41,403 bases of DNA from an uncultured Schumannella sp. (GCF_905479755.1 NZ_CAJQNT010000019.1:1-41403); one strand, 5' to 3'; positions 22,465 through 31,230 are shown, numbered from the stretch's first letter. The notes: generated by a model not told the origin, from the letters alone. Numbers and translations: made by a program.

Positions 22465-22809
22465 ATGCGTTACGTCCTGATCGGTGGCCTGGCCCTGTTC
22501 GCGGTCATGGTCTTCTCCATCGTCGACATCCTGGCGATCGACCGGTCCCGTGTGCGTCACCTGCCCAAGGTCGTGTGGGTTGTGCTCGTCATCTTCCTGT
22601 CGGCCATCGGCTCGGCCCTGTGGTTCACGCTCGGGCGTGAGCGTCTGAACGGGGGGCGAGGCCCGTCGAGCACGGCGGGTCCGGCGCTCGGCCCCGACGA
22701 CGACCCCGAGTTCCTGCGCCGCATCGCCCACGACCAGGAACGCGAAGAGCGCATTCGCAAGCTCGAGGAGAAGCTCGCCGAGCTCGACGATGACAACCCC
22801 AAGGACTGA
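22465..22809 (+). CDS. PLDc_N domain membrane protein
   Basis: The 114-residue protein has two membrane helices (about 4-22 and 34-54) with the PLDc_N pattern: IVDILAIDRSRVRHLPKVVWV followed by a helix ending ALWFTLGRER. The remaining half is a Gly/Pro/Asp linker and a charged helix, RREERIRKLEEKL-like (about 85-108), that may be a coiled coil. It lacks any phospholipase catalytic motif. The end overlaps menD by 20 nt, so menD is translationally coupled to it. Confidence 0.85.
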   Translation: MRYVLIGGLALFAVMVFSIVDILAIDRSRVRHLPKVVWVVLVIFLSAIGSALWFTLGRERLNGGRGPSSTAGPALGPDDDPEFLRRIAHDQEREERIRKLEEKLAELDDDNPKD

Positions 22810-24457
22810 CCCGGTCTCGCCCGCGAGCGCCTTCGCGACGGCCCTGCTGGGGGAGTTCGCGCGCGCCGGGGTGACCGACATCGTGGTGTGCCCGGGCTCG
22901 CGCTCGCAGGCGCTCGCCCTCGCCGCCGCCCGGTTCGAGCGGGCCGGGCTCCTGCGCCTGCACGTGCGCATCGACGAGCGCGCCGCCGGCTTCCTCGCCC
23001 TCGGCCTGGCGCGCGAGAGCGAGCGGCCCGTCGCCGTGGTGACGACCTCGGGAACGGCGGTCGCGAATCTGCTGCCAGCGGCGCTCGAGGCGGCGCACTC
23101 CGGGATTCCGCTCGTGCTGCTGACCGCCGATCGCCCCGACGAGCTGCGCGGCGTCGGCGCCAATCAGACCACCCGTCAGCCGGGAATGTTCGACGTCGCC
23201 ACTTCGCGCGGCTGGGATGTGCCGGCACCGAGCGCCGGCGATCCTGTCGAGACCGGCGCGGCGGAGCTCGTCGCGGAGGCGCTGCGCGACATCGCCGGGC
23301 CGGTGCACCTGAACCTGGCGTTCCGCGAGCCGCTCTCGGGCGCCGCGCCGCTGCCGGACATCGACCCGGGCAGCTGGGCTCCCGCGCCGGCGTCGGCTGA
23401 TCCGGTCGTGCTGCGCGCGGCCCCCGGCACCGTCGTGGTGGCGGGCACGGGCGCGGGCGAGCAGGCCGAAGAGGCGGCGCGGGCGCTCGGCGCCCCGCTG
23501 CTGGCCGAGGTGACCAGCGGCGCCCGCTTCGGCCCGAACCTCGTCGCGGCGTATCGCGAGCTGCTCGACACGGCGAACTTCGGCGACCGCATCGAGCGCG
23601 TGATCGTGTTCGGGCACCCGACGCTCAGCCGCGAGATCCCCGCGCTCATCGAGCGCCCCGGGGTCGAGACGATCGTCGTGCGAAGCCCCGGGGTCGAGGA
23701 CTACAACCCGGGCCGCGCGGTCGCCCGCCACCTCGACACGGTCCGCGTGGTCGACGATCCCGCGGCGGTGGAGTCGGCGCGGTCCTGGGTGGGGCGCTGG
23801 GTGCACGCCTCCCGGCAGCTCGTGGCCGTTCCCGAGCAGCGCGGCGCCGTGCTGACCGAGGATCTCGCCGAGCGCGCCCAGTTCGCCCGCGATCAGCTCG
23901 CCCACCTGCGCGCCCCGGTGACCCGGCGGATGCTCGTCGACGCGGTCTGGAACGCGAGCTGGCCGCACGATCGCCTCGTTCTCGCAGCGTCGCGCCTGAT
24001 CCGCGAACTCGACCGGGTCGCGCCGGGCAAGAAGCTCCGCGTGCACGCCAACCGTGGGCTCGCCGGCATCGACGGCACGATCGCGACGGCCACCGGCATC
24101 GCGCTGGCGGCCGAGGCGGAGGGAGCCGAGGGCATCACCCGGCTGCTGCTCGGCGATCTGGCGCTGCAGCACGATCTCGGCTCGCTGCTGGCCGCCGCGG
24201 GGGAGGCCGAGCCGCGCCTGCAGGTCATCGTCGGCAACGACGGAGGGGGCTCGATCTTCGATCTGCTCGAGGTCGCAGCCCAGGCCGAGCCCGAGCTGAT
24301 CGATCGCGTGCTGTACACCCCGCACACCATGGACATCGAGGCGCTCGCGACCGCCGCCGGCTGGGAGTACCGCCGCGTCGACACCCGCGCCGACCTCGAC
24401 GGCGCGCTCACGCCTGCCCCGGGTCGCACCCTGGTCGAGGTCGCGCTCGCCCGTTAG
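22790..24457 (+). CDS. menD: SEPHCHC synthase (MenD)
   Basis: This thiamine-diphosphate enzyme adds 2-oxoglutarate-derived succinic semialdehyde to isochorismate. The 555 residues show the normal three-domain layout: PGSRSQALALA (about 36-46) and the TPP-activating glutamate in RIDERAAGF (about 67) in the Pyr domain, a central domain, and the TPP/Mg2+ site GNDGGGSIF (about 482-490) in the PP domain. ATG 22790 lies within the end of the PLDc_N gene. Its TAG stop is the first half of the -10 hexamer of the next gene. Confidence 0.95.
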   Translation: MTTPRTDPVSPASAFATALLGEFARAGVTDIVVCPGSRSQALALAAARFERAGLLRLHVRIDERAAGFLALGLARESERPVAVVTTSGTAVANLLPAALEAAHSGIPLVLLTADRPDELRGVGANQTTRQPGMFDVATSRGWDVPAPSAGDPVETGAAELVAEALRDIAGPVHLNLAFREPLSGAAPLPDIDPGSWAPAPASADPVVLRAAPGTVVVAGTGAGEQAEEAARALGAPLLAEVTSGARFGPNLVAAYRELLDTANFGDRIERVIVFGHPTLSREIPALIERPGVETIVVRSPGVEDYNPGRAVARHLDTVRVVDDPAAVESARSWVGRWVHASRQLVAVPEQRGAVLTEDLAERAQFARDQLAHLRAPVTRRMLVDAVWNASWPHDRLVLAASRLIRELDRVAPGKKLRVHANRGLAGIDGTIATATGIALAAEAEGAEGITRLLLGDLALQHDLGSLLAAAGEAEPRLQVIVGNDGGGSIFDLLEVAAQAEPELIDRVLYTPHTMDIEALATAAGWEYRRVDTRADLDGALTPAPGRTLVEVALAR

Positions 24458-24460
24458 GGT
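24455..24460 (+). promoter_or_regulatory. -10 element of the PPK2 gene overlapping the menD stop codon
   Basis: TAGGGT begins with the menD stop (24455-24457) and ends 6 nt before ATG 24467. It is the second of three stop-codon-embedded hexamers in the window. Confidence 0.55.
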
Positions 24461-24466
24461 CGCCGC

Positions 24467-25291
24467 ATGAGAGAACTGCTTCGCGTCGGCGACGGATTCG
24501 ACCTCGGGGCTGTGGACCCGTCATCGACCCCGGGGGTCGACCTCGACAAGTCGGAGGGGCGGGAGGCGCTGGCCGAGGGGGCAGCCGAGCTCGCGACGCT
24601 TCAGGAGCTGATGTGGGCCAACTCGCGACACGGCGACGAGCGGCGGGTGCTGCTGGTGCTGCAGGCGATGGACACCGCGGGCAAGGGCGGCATCGTGCGG
24701 CACGTGGTCGGCGCTGTCGATCCTCTCGGGGTGCGCATCGCGGCGTTCAAGGCGCCGACCGAGGAGGAGAAGGCCCACGACTTCCTGTGGCGCATCCGCA
24801 AACGGCTGCCGCAGCCGGGAGAGCTGGGGGTCTTCGACCGCTCGCACTACGAGGATGTGCTGATCCACCGGGTGCGCGGCCTCTCGAGCCCGGAGGTCGT
24901 CGAGGAGCGCTACGGCCTCATCAACGACTTCGAGCGCGAGCTGGTCGCGGGCGGCACGCGCGTCGTCAAGGTGATGCTGCACATCTCGAACAGCGAGCAG
25001 CGCGAGCGGCTCGCTGAGCGCCTCGACCGCGCCGACAAGCACTGGAAGTACTCGCCGGGTGATGTCGACGAGCGGCAGCTCTGGCCCGCCTACATGGACG
25101 CCTACCAGCTCGCGCTCACGCGCACCTCGACGCCGGAGGCGCCCTGGTTCGTGGTGCCCGCCGATCGCAAGTGGTACGCCCGGCTGGCGGTGCAGAGTCT
25201 GCTGCTGGACGCGCTGCGCGGCCTCGACCAGCGCTGGCCGCTCGCCGACTTCGATGTCGAGGCCGAGAAGAAGCGCCTCGCCGGAAGCTAG
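24467..25291 (+). CDS. PPK2-family polyphosphate kinase
   Basis: It transfers phosphate between polyphosphate and a nucleotide in the cytosol. The 274 residues form one PPK2 domain: Walker A-like LQAMDTAGKGGIV (66-78), Walker B-like FDRSHYEDVL (about 123-132), the lid arginines in RLAERLDRADKHWKYSPGD, and ADRKWYARLAV. A single short domain of this length fits class I or III PPK2, which phosphorylate nucleoside diphosphates or, in class III, both mono- and diphosphates; the class cannot be settled by eye. It converges on the GyrI-like gene, sharing CTAG at the stops. Confidence 0.92.
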   Translation: MRELLRVGDGFDLGAVDPSSTPGVDLDKSEGREALAEGAAELATLQELMWANSRHGDERRVLLVLQAMDTAGKGGIVRHVVGAVDPLGVRIAAFKAPTEEEKAHDFLWRIRKRLPQPGELGVFDRSHYEDVLIHRVRGLSSPEVVEERYGLINDFERELVAGGTRVVKVMLHISNSEQRERLAERLDRADKHWKYSPGDVDERQLWPAYMDAYQLALTRTSTPEAPWFVVPADRKWYARLAVQSLLLDALRGLDQRWPLADFDVEAEKKRLAGS

Positions 25292-25914
25292 CCGCCCGCG
25301 GACTCGACCGGCTGGCGCAGGATGGTGCGCAGCTTCTCGGGAGCGGACTTCCGGACGTCGCTGAGGTAGATCTCGTGGTGGCGGCCGGTCATCCGCAGCC
25401 CCTCGGCGGGGATGAACTCCTCGTGCATCCGCTGCAGAACCGGGCCCTCGTCGTCGAAGGATCCGAGGTGCAGGGTCTGCACGCAGCGTCCCTCCGACAG
25501 CGTCTCGAACCGCACATCGCCCAATCGCGCGGGCGGGGTCTTCGCTCCCGCGCGCTCGATCGCCGTCTCGACCAGGGCGACATCGATCCAGTCCGGCACC
25601 ATGATCATCAGGGTCCAGTCCCACTGGGTCTTGTCGCGCGAGCTGGTGAACACGCTCATGTCCTCGGCCCACCACAGGCCTTCCAGCGGCGGCACGACGT
25701 AGTCGCGCCCGAGGTCGAGCTTGCTCGCGAACTTGAGCTTGTAGGCCACCGGATAGAGGGCCTCGAGGGCGCCGGTGTACTGCGCTGAGGCGCCCGGGGC
25801 TCCGTGCCCGTCGACCATCAGGTAGCTCAGATCGGGCACCTCGAGCAGGCGGAACTCGCCGATCGGGGCCCGGAAGCAGTCCAGGCTCTTCTTCAGATCG
25901 ACCTTGTCCGACAT
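25288..25914 (-). CDS. GyrI-like small-molecule-binding domain protein
   Basis: The 208-residue protein matches the GyrI-like (SHS2/BacR effector) fold: an N-terminal segment DLKKSLDCFRAPIGEFRLLEVPDLSYLMVDGHG, a middle WWAEDMSVF region, and C-terminal GRHHEIYLSDVRKSAPEKLRTILRQPV. The last segment (HEIYLSD..K....LKTILR) is typical of stand-alone GyrI-like proteins. No DNA-binding domain is attached. Some relatives hydrolyse or bind cyclopropane-containing or cationic drugs. ATG 25914 gives this N-terminus. It follows menF by 7 bp and is probably cotranscribed. Confidence 0.83.
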   Translation of the reverse strand: MSDKVDLKKSLDCFRAPIGEFRLLEVPDLSYLMVDGHGAPGASAQYTGALEALYPVAYKLKFASKLDLGRDYVVPPLEGLWWAEDMSVFTSSRDKTQWDWTLMIMVPDWIDVALVETAIERAGAKTPPARLGDVRFETLSEGRCVQTLHLGSFDDEGPVLQRMHEEFIPAEGLRMTGRHHEIYLSDVRKSAPEKLRTILRQPVESAGG

Positions 25915-25921
25915 GGTCGAC

Positions 25922-27154
25922 CTAGCCGAACGCCTCGACCACGGGTCGGAACTTGAGCCGCGTCTCGGCCAGCTCATGCTCCGGGTCGGAGCCGGCGACG
26001 ATCCCGGCGCCCGCGAAGGCGCGGATGTCGCCCTCCTCGCTGACCTCCGCGGAACGCAGCGCGACCGCCCACTTGCCGTCGCCGGCCGCGTCGACCCAGC
26101 CGACCGGCCCGCCGTAGAGGCCGCGGTCGGACGGCTCCAGCTCGTGGATGAGCTCGAGCGCGGCGCTGCGCGGGGTCCCCGCGACGGCGGCCGTCGGGTG
26201 CAGCTCGGCCACGAGGTCGAGGCTTGTGGACCCGTCGCTCAGGGTGCCCTCGACGTCGCTGGCCAGGTGCCAGAGGTTCGGCAGCTTCAGCGCGTACGGC
26301 ATCTCGCTCGCCGCGATGTGCGGGGCATGCGGCGCGAGCGCCTGGACGACGCTGCGCACCGCATAGCCGTGCTCGTCGAGATCCTTCGTCGAGGTCGCCA
26401 GCCGCACGGCGGCCGCGTGGTCGGCGTCGGCGTCCGCCCCGCGACCGATGCTGCCAGCCAGCACGCGCGCACTGACCGTGCCGCGCTTGACCCGCACGAG
26501 CGTCTCGGGGCTGGAGCCGAGGAACCGGTCGACCGCGAACGTCCAGGTGTCGGGGTAGCTCAGCGCAAGATGCATCAGCACCCGGCGGAGGTCGGCAGTC
26601 TGCGGGAGGTGCCCGACCATGTCGCGCGCCAGGACGACCTTGTGCAGGCTGCCCTCGTCGATCCGGGCGACCGCCTGGCGGACGGCGGCCGCGTAGGCGT
26701 CGCCGTCGAGTCGGCCCGGATGCAGACGCAGCCGGTATTCGGGCCCGAGCGGCTCGGCCGTGACCGCATCGCCGGCCCCGTCGATGCGGGTCACCCAGCT
26801 CACGCCGCCGCGACGGCCGAGGATCACGCGGGGCACGATCAGCACGCTCGCGCGCTCCGAGTCGTCGGCGAAGCCGAATGCGCCGAAGGCGATCAGGCCG
26901 CTGCCGGAGCGCTGCACCGGGTCGTCGATCGTGGCGGCGGCGACGATGCGGCGCCAAGTCTCGGCGGCCTCACGCACCCGGTCGGGCCCGCGGAACTCGA
27001 GGCGCAGCGCCTCGCCCAGACCGGCGACGCCCTCGCCGCGACGCACGAACAGCAGAGGGTGCTGGGCATCGAGGAGGGGCAGCAGTGAACCGAAGGGTTC
27101 GACCGCGCGGGTCTCGACTGTCAACGCAGGGATCTGCGACCGAAGTTCCGTCAC
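25922..27154 (-). CDS. menF: Isochorismate synthase
   Basis: It isomerises chorismate to isochorismate, the entry to menaquinone synthesis. The 410 residues carry the chorismate-binding domain: LHKVVLARDM with the water-activating Lys (about 185), SPETLVRVKRG, the catalytic Glu region LVAELHPTAAVAGTP, YGGPVGWVD, and the metal-binding end GAGIVAGSDPEHE. GTG 27154 lies exactly 6 nt after TAGGCT, so it is leaderless and divergent from menG. A siderophore role (EntC) is the alternative, but the neighbours favour menaquinone. Confidence 0.93.
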   Translation of the reverse strand: MTELRSQIPALTVETRAVEPFGSLLPLLDAQHPLLFVRRGEGVAGLGEALRLEFRGPDRVREAAETWRRIVAAATIDDPVQRSGSGLIAFGAFGFADDSERASVLIVPRVILGRRGGVSWVTRIDGAGDAVTAEPLGPEYRLRLHPGRLDGDAYAAAVRQAVARIDEGSLHKVVLARDMVGHLPQTADLRRVLMHLALSYPDTWTFAVDRFLGSSPETLVRVKRGTVSARVLAGSIGRGADADADHAAAVRLATSTKDLDEHGYAVRSVVQALAPHAPHIAASEMPYALKLPNLWHLASDVEGTLSDGSTSLDLVAELHPTAAVAGTPRSAALELIHELEPSDRGLYGGPVGWVDAAGDGKWAVALRSAEVSEEGDIRAFAGAGIVAGSDPEHELAETRLKFRPVVEAFG

Positions 27155-27160
27155 CTCCCT

Positions 27161-27205
27161 AGCCTAGATCGCGCACGGCAACCATGCGGGCGGCCTTACT
27201 AGGAT
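27161..27205. promoter_or_regulatory. Divergent -10 elements for menF and menG
   Basis: On the minus strand TAGGCT (27166-27161) ends 6 nt before GTG 27154. On the plus strand TAGGAT (27200-27205) ends 8 nt before GTG 27214. Both starts lack a clear ribosome binding site. Confidence 0.5.
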
Positions 27206-27213
27206 GGGTTCCC

Positions 27214-27984
27214 GTGAACAGAGCCGACATGGACAAGGCCCCGGACGACGTCGCCGGGATGTTCACCGAGGTCGCAGCCCGCTACGACGTCACCAACACG
27301 GTGCTCTCGGCGGGCAATGCGGCCCTCTGGCGGATGGCGACCGTTCGCGCGGTCTCGCCGCAGCCGCGGGAGCGCATCCTCGATGTGGCTGCCGGGACCG
27401 GCACGTCGTCGGCCGCGCTCGCTCGGCGCGGTGCCACGGTCGTCGCCGTCGACTTCTCGCCGGGCATGGTCGAGGTGGGCCGCACGAAGCACCCCAAGAT
27501 CGAGTTCGTCGAGGCGAACGCCGAGCGCCTGCCGTTCGGCGACAACGAGTTCGACGCGGTCACGATCAGCTTCGGCCTGCGCAACGTCGAGCACCCGAAG
27601 GTGGCGCTCGCCGAGATGTATCGGGTGCTGAAGCCCGGCGGTCGTCTCGTGATCTGCGAGTTCTCGCGGCCGCCGCAGGTGCTCGTGCGCGCCGGCTACC
27701 ACGCCTACCTCAAGCACGTGATGCCGCTGGTGGCTCGAGCCTCGAGCTCGAACCCGGAGGCCTACGACTACCTCGCCGAGTCGATCGAGGCCTGGCCGGA
27801 CCAGGGAACGCTGAGCCAGTGGATCCGCGGCGTCGGATTCACGCGGGTGGCGCACCGCAATCTGACCAGCGGCGTCGTGGCGCTGCACCGCGGGCGGAAG
27901 CCGGAAGACGCGGCCATCCGGGCGACGACGGCGAAGCGCCGTGCCACGCGCCAGCGGCGCTCGACGACTGAGCCCGCGGCGTGA
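27214..27984 (+). CDS. menG: Demethylmenaquinone methyltransferase
   Basis: This SAM-dependent enzyme methylates demethylmenaquinone, the last step of the pathway. The 256 residues contain the UbiE/MenG signature: MFTEVAARYDVTNTVLS near the N-terminus, SAM motif I ILDVAAGTGTSS (about 57-68), FSPGMVEVGR, ANAERLPFGDNEFDAVTISFGLRNV, and a conserved C-terminal WIRGVGF region. An in-frame ATG at 27184 would add ten unlikely residues; GTG 27214 is preferred because of the promoter. The C-terminal 25 residues are basic. Its end overlaps the next gene by GTGA. Confidence 0.94.
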   Translation: MNRADMDKAPDDVAGMFTEVAARYDVTNTVLSAGNAALWRMATVRAVSPQPRERILDVAAGTGTSSAALARRGATVVAVDFSPGMVEVGRTKHPKIEFVEANAERLPFGDNEFDAVTISFGLRNVEHPKVALAEMYRVLKPGGRLVICEFSRPPQVLVRAGYHAYLKHVMPLVARASSSNPEAYDYLAESIEAWPDQGTLSQWIRGVGFTRVAHRNLTSGVVALHRGRKPEDAAIRATTAKRRATRQRRSTTEPAA

Positions 27985-29048
27985 GCCCGCACGAGACGAG
28001 CGGTGCCGACGTGACTCCGAACCCCCCGCTGGCCCGGCGGAGCAATACCCTGAGCTCCTCTTTGGGGCTGGGTGAGAAGCTGTTCGCCTCCAGTGAGGAG
28101 CGGCGCTTCGCGGCGGCCATCGAGGCGGGGCTCGACCGCGTCGAGGCGGGACTCGTCACCGACACGGCCTTTGCCGACGACATCGCCGACGCGGCGGGCC
28201 GTTACCTGTTGGAGGCCGGTGGCAAGCGCATCCGCCCCACCCTCGCGCTGTTGACCGCGCAGCTCGGCGACGGCGTGAATGACGACGTGATCGCGGCGGC
28301 TGAGGCGGTCGAGATCACCCACCTCGCCTCGCTGTACCACGACGACGTGATGGATGATGCGGAACTGCGGCGCGGGGTCCCCACCGCGCAGAACGTGTGG
28401 GGCAACTCGGTCGCGATCCTCACCGGCGATCTGCTGTTCGCGCGCGCCAGCCGGATCTTCGCGGGTCTGGGCGAACGCGCCCTCGAGCTGCAGGCCGAGA
28501 CTTTCGAGCGGCTGTGCCTCGGCCAGCTGCACGAGACGATCGGCCCGAAGCCGGAAGACGACCCGATCGAGCACTACCTGCAGGTGCTCTCGGACAAGAC
28601 CGGATCGCTCATCGCGCTCGCCGCCTACGTCGGGGTGGTCTTCTCGAACGCCGCGAGCGAGTACCGCGAGCCGGTGCAGCGCTTCGGCGAGAGCATCGGC
28701 GTGGCCTTCCAGCTGATCGACGATGTCATCGACCTCTCGGCGTCCACCGCCGAGACCGGCAAGACGGCGGGCACCGACCTGCGCGCCGGCGTGCCGACGC
28801 TGCCGTTGCTCTACCTGCGCGAGCGGGCCGCATCCGAGCCGGATGCGGCCGCGCTGCTGGCGCGCATCGAACAGGATGTCGACGCGGCGATTCCCGAGCT
28901 GCGCGAGCACCAGGTGACTCGCGATACGCTCACGGAGGCCCACCGTTGGGCCGCCATCGCGGTCGACGCGCTGGCCCCGCTGCCCGACGGCCCGGTGAAG
29001 AAGGCGCTCACGCGCTTCGCCGAGGCCATCGTCGAGCGCTCGCACTAG
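27981..29048 (+). CDS. Long-chain polyprenyl diphosphate synthase
   Basis: This trans-prenyltransferase elongates farnesyl or geranylgeranyl diphosphate, most likely to make the menaquinone side chain. The 355 residues include GGKRIRPTLALL (about 79-90), the first Asp-rich motif YHDDVMDDAELRRG (about 115-128) and the second, QLIDDVIDL (about 249-257). Two or more small residues upstream of the first motif favour a long-chain product, but length cannot be fixed by eye. GTG 27981 overlaps menG; the first 35 residues are an uncharged, probably disordered leader. Confidence 0.92.
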   Translation: MSPHETSGADVTPNPPLARRSNTLSSSLGLGEKLFASSEERRFAAAIEAGLDRVEAGLVTDTAFADDIADAAGRYLLEAGGKRIRPTLALLTAQLGDGVNDDVIAAAEAVEITHLASLYHDDVMDDAELRRGVPTAQNVWGNSVAILTGDLLFARASRIFAGLGERALELQAETFERLCLGQLHETIGPKPEDDPIEHYLQVLSDKTGSLIALAAYVGVVFSNAASEYREPVQRFGESIGVAFQLIDDVIDLSASTAETGKTAGTDLRAGVPTLPLLYLRERAASEPDAAALLARIEQDVDAAIPELREHQVTRDTLTEAHRWAAIAVDALAPLPDGPVKKALTRFAEAIVERSH

Positions 29049-29083
29049 GAACTGCTCTCGCGAGCGCCCCGAAAGGAACACCC

Positions 29084-30460
29084 GTGAAGCTTCGTCTCGC
29101 CATCGTCGGTGCCGGCCCGGCCGGAATCTACGCCGCCGACATCCTGCTCAAGCACGAGCGGAGCTTCGACGTGTCGATCGACCTGTTCGACCAGCTCCCC
29201 GCGCCCTACGGTCTGGTCCGCTATGGCGTCGCCCCCGACCACCCGCGCATCAAGGGCATCATCAACGCATTGCGCGACGTGCTCGACCGCGGCGACATTC
29301 GCATCTTCGGCAACGTGCGCTTCGGCGAGGATCTCACCCTCGACGACCTGCAGAACCACTACCACGCGGTGATCTTCTCGACCGGGGCGGTGCGGGATGC
29401 GGAGCTGCGCATTCCCGGAATCGAGCTGCCCGGCAGCTATGGCGCCGCCGACTTCGTGAGCTGGTACGACGGCCACCCCGACTACCCGCGCGAGTGGCCG
29501 CTCGAGGCCGAGTCGATCGCGGTCGTCGGCAACGGCAACGTCGCACTCGACGTCGCGCGCATGCTCGTGAAGCACCCCGAGGATCTGCTGCCGACCGAGA
29601 TTCCGACGAACGTCTACGAAGGCCTGCAGACGAGTCCCGTCACCGACGTGCACGTGTTCGGTCGTCGCGGCCCGATGCAGGTGAAGTTCACCCCGCTCGA
29701 GCTGCGCGAGCTCGGCGAGCTGCGCGACGTCGACATGATCGTGCACGAGGAGGACTTCGACTACGACGAGGCCTCGAAGGCGGCGATCGAGAGCAACAAG
29801 CAGGTGCTCGTCATCGACCGCGTCTTCACGCAGTGGCGGGCGCGCGAGGTGGGCCAGGCGAGCCGTCGCCTGCACTTCCACTTCTACGCCAAGCCGTTGG
29901 AGGTCGTCGCCGGCGAGGACGGCTGTGTGGGCGCGTTCCGCTACGAGCGCACCGAGCCCGATGGCCACGGTGGCGTGCGCGGCACGGGAGAGATCCGCGA
30001 GGTCCCGGTGCAGGCGGCCTACCGCGCGATCGGCTACTTCGGGTCGCCGCTGGAGGGCATCCCGTTCGACGCCCAGCGCGGCGTCATCCCGAACCACGAG
30101 GGACGCGTGCTGCGCACCGACGCCTCGAGCCCCGACCAGGCCAACGAGGTCATGCCGGGCGTCTACGCGACCGGGTGGATCAAGCGCGGACCGGTGGGAC
30201 TGATCGGCCACACCAAGTCGGATGCGATGGAGACTATTTCGCACCTGGTCAAGGACCAGTCCAACTGGTGGTCGCCCGCCGAACCGGGCGAGCAGGCCGT
30301 CGTCGATCTGCTCGAATCGCGCGGCGTCGAGTACACCGATCTCGAGGGCTGGCACCGCCTCGACCAGCACGAAATGGCGCTCGGCGAGCCGGAGGGCCGC
30401 GTGCGCATCAAGGTCGTGCCGCGCGACGAGATGGTGCGCGTCTCGCGCGGGGACGCCTAG
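29084..30460 (+). CDS. fprA: Ferredoxin/adrenodoxin-type NADP reductase (FprA family)
   Basis: This FAD enzyme moves electrons between NADPH and ferredoxin. The 458 residues have the FAD-binding GAGPAG (8-13), LPAPYGLVRYGVAPDHPRIK typical of adrenodoxin-reductase-like enzymes, the NADP-binding GNGNVALDVARML (about 150-162), and the C-terminal GWIKRGPVGLIGHTK. A large open frame extends upstream across the prenyl synthase, but GAAAGGA before GTG 29084 marks the start. It lies 35 bp after the prenyl synthase. Its TAG stop begins the -10 hexamer of the prepilin peptidase gene. Confidence 0.94.
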   Translation: MKLRLAIVGAGPAGIYAADILLKHERSFDVSIDLFDQLPAPYGLVRYGVAPDHPRIKGIINALRDVLDRGDIRIFGNVRFGEDLTLDDLQNHYHAVIFSTGAVRDAELRIPGIELPGSYGAADFVSWYDGHPDYPREWPLEAESIAVVGNGNVALDVARMLVKHPEDLLPTEIPTNVYEGLQTSPVTDVHVFGRRGPMQVKFTPLELRELGELRDVDMIVHEEDFDYDEASKAAIESNKQVLVIDRVFTQWRAREVGQASRRLHFHFYAKPLEVVAGEDGCVGAFRYERTEPDGHGGVRGTGEIREVPVQAAYRAIGYFGSPLEGIPFDAQRGVIPNHEGRVLRTDASSPDQANEVMPGVYATGWIKRGPVGLIGHTKSDAMETISHLVKDQSNWWSPAEPGEQAVVDLLESRGVEYTDLEGWHRLDQHEMALGEPEGRVRIKVVPRDEMVRVSRGDA

Positions 30461-30463
30461 GCC
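30458..30463 (+). promoter_or_regulatory. -10 element of the prepilin peptidase gene overlapping the fprA stop
   Basis: TAGGCC begins with the fprA stop codon and ends 6 nt before GTG 30470. The final base departs from TANNNT, so it may be weak. Confidence 0.4.
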
Positions 30464-30469
30464 GACGTC

Positions 30470-31123
30470 GTGTCCGCCGCCGAGTTCGTTCTCTTCGTGC
30501 TCGGGGCGGCTGTTGCGGGGGCGGCATTCGGAGCTGGCATCGGGGGCCCGCTCGCGACGCGCGTGGCGCGCGACGAGCGAGGCGCGCGGGGGTGGCGCCA
30601 CCCGGCCGCCGGGGCCGCGGTCGGCGCGCTTGCATTCGCCGCGGTGGCCGCAGCGACCGGTTTCGCTCCCATGCTGATGCCGGCTCTCGCGTTCGCGGCG
30701 ACCGCGACGGTGCTGACGATGACGGATGCCGCTGAGCGGCGCATCCCCCATGTCGTTCTGGGGCCAGCGCTTGCGATCGTCGCCGGCCTTCTCGTCGTCG
30801 CGACGCTGCTTGACGGCGAGCCGGAGCGACTTCTCGGGGCGCTTCTTGGGGCCCTCGCGTACTTCGTGCTGCTTTTCCTCATTGCGCTTGCGGCGCCGCG
30901 CGGGATGGGCATGGGCGACGTCAAACTGGCGCTTTTGACCGGCATGATTCTCGGGTCGGGCGGGGTGACCGCGTGGCTGGTCGGAGTCGTCGCGGCCACT
31001 GTTTTCGGGGGAATCGTGGCCGTGGGAGCGCTCGCGCTGCGGCGGGTGGACCTGTCGGGCTCGGTCCCGTTCGGCCCCGCCATGCTCGCCGGAGCGATCG
31101 CCGGCCTCGCCGTCGCGGGGTGA
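30470..31123 (+). CDS. Prepilin peptidase, A24 family (TadV-like)
   Basis: This membrane aspartic protease would cleave the leader of the Flp pilin and TadE/TadG pseudopilins. The 217 residues have about six membrane helices. The two catalytic aspartates lie in MTDAAERRIPH (about residue 85) and GMGMGDVKLA (about residue 146), matching the D and GxGD motifs. The N-terminal zinc-cysteine domain and methylase region of PilD are absent, as in TadV/CpaA types. GTG 30470 is leaderless. It precedes the flp promoter. Confidence 0.92.
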   Translation: MSAAEFVLFVLGAAVAGAAFGAGIGGPLATRVARDERGARGWRHPAAGAAVGALAFAAVAAATGFAPMLMPALAFAATATVLTMTDAAERRIPHVVLGPALAIVAGLLVVATLLDGEPERLLGALLGALAYFVLLFLIALAAPRGMGMGDVKLALLTGMILGSGGVTAWLVGVVAATVFGGIVAVGALALRRVDLSGSVPFGPAMLAGAIAGLAVAG

Positions 31124-31145
31124 CCGGGCAGACCGGTCTGACTTC

Positions 31146-31174
31146 TTGTGCTCGCAAAAACGCGAGCGTACCTT
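31146..31174 (+). promoter_or_regulatory. flp promoter with inverted repeat in the spacer
   Basis: TTGTGC (31146-31151) and TACCTT (31169-31174) are spaced by 17 bp. The inverted repeat GCTCGC (31150-31155) / GCGAGC (31162-31167), separated by AAAAAC, fills the spacer and overlaps the -35. Such placement is typical of a repressor or activator site. Transcription should begin near 31181, about 98 nt before the pilin ATG. Confidence 0.5.
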
Positions 31175-31201
31175 GACCATTCCCAGGTTGCTCTTCGGTT
31201 T

Positions 31202-31230
31202 CCCGTCTCGCGCCACCTGGCCGAGACGGG
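31202..31230 (+). promoter_or_regulatory. 5' leader hairpin of the flp mRNA
   Basis: CCCGTCTCG (31202-31210) and CGAGACGGG (31222-31230) form a perfect 9-bp stem with an 11-nt loop in the untranslated leader. No T-run follows. It may stabilise the abundant pilin mRNA or regulate translation. Confidence 0.5.
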
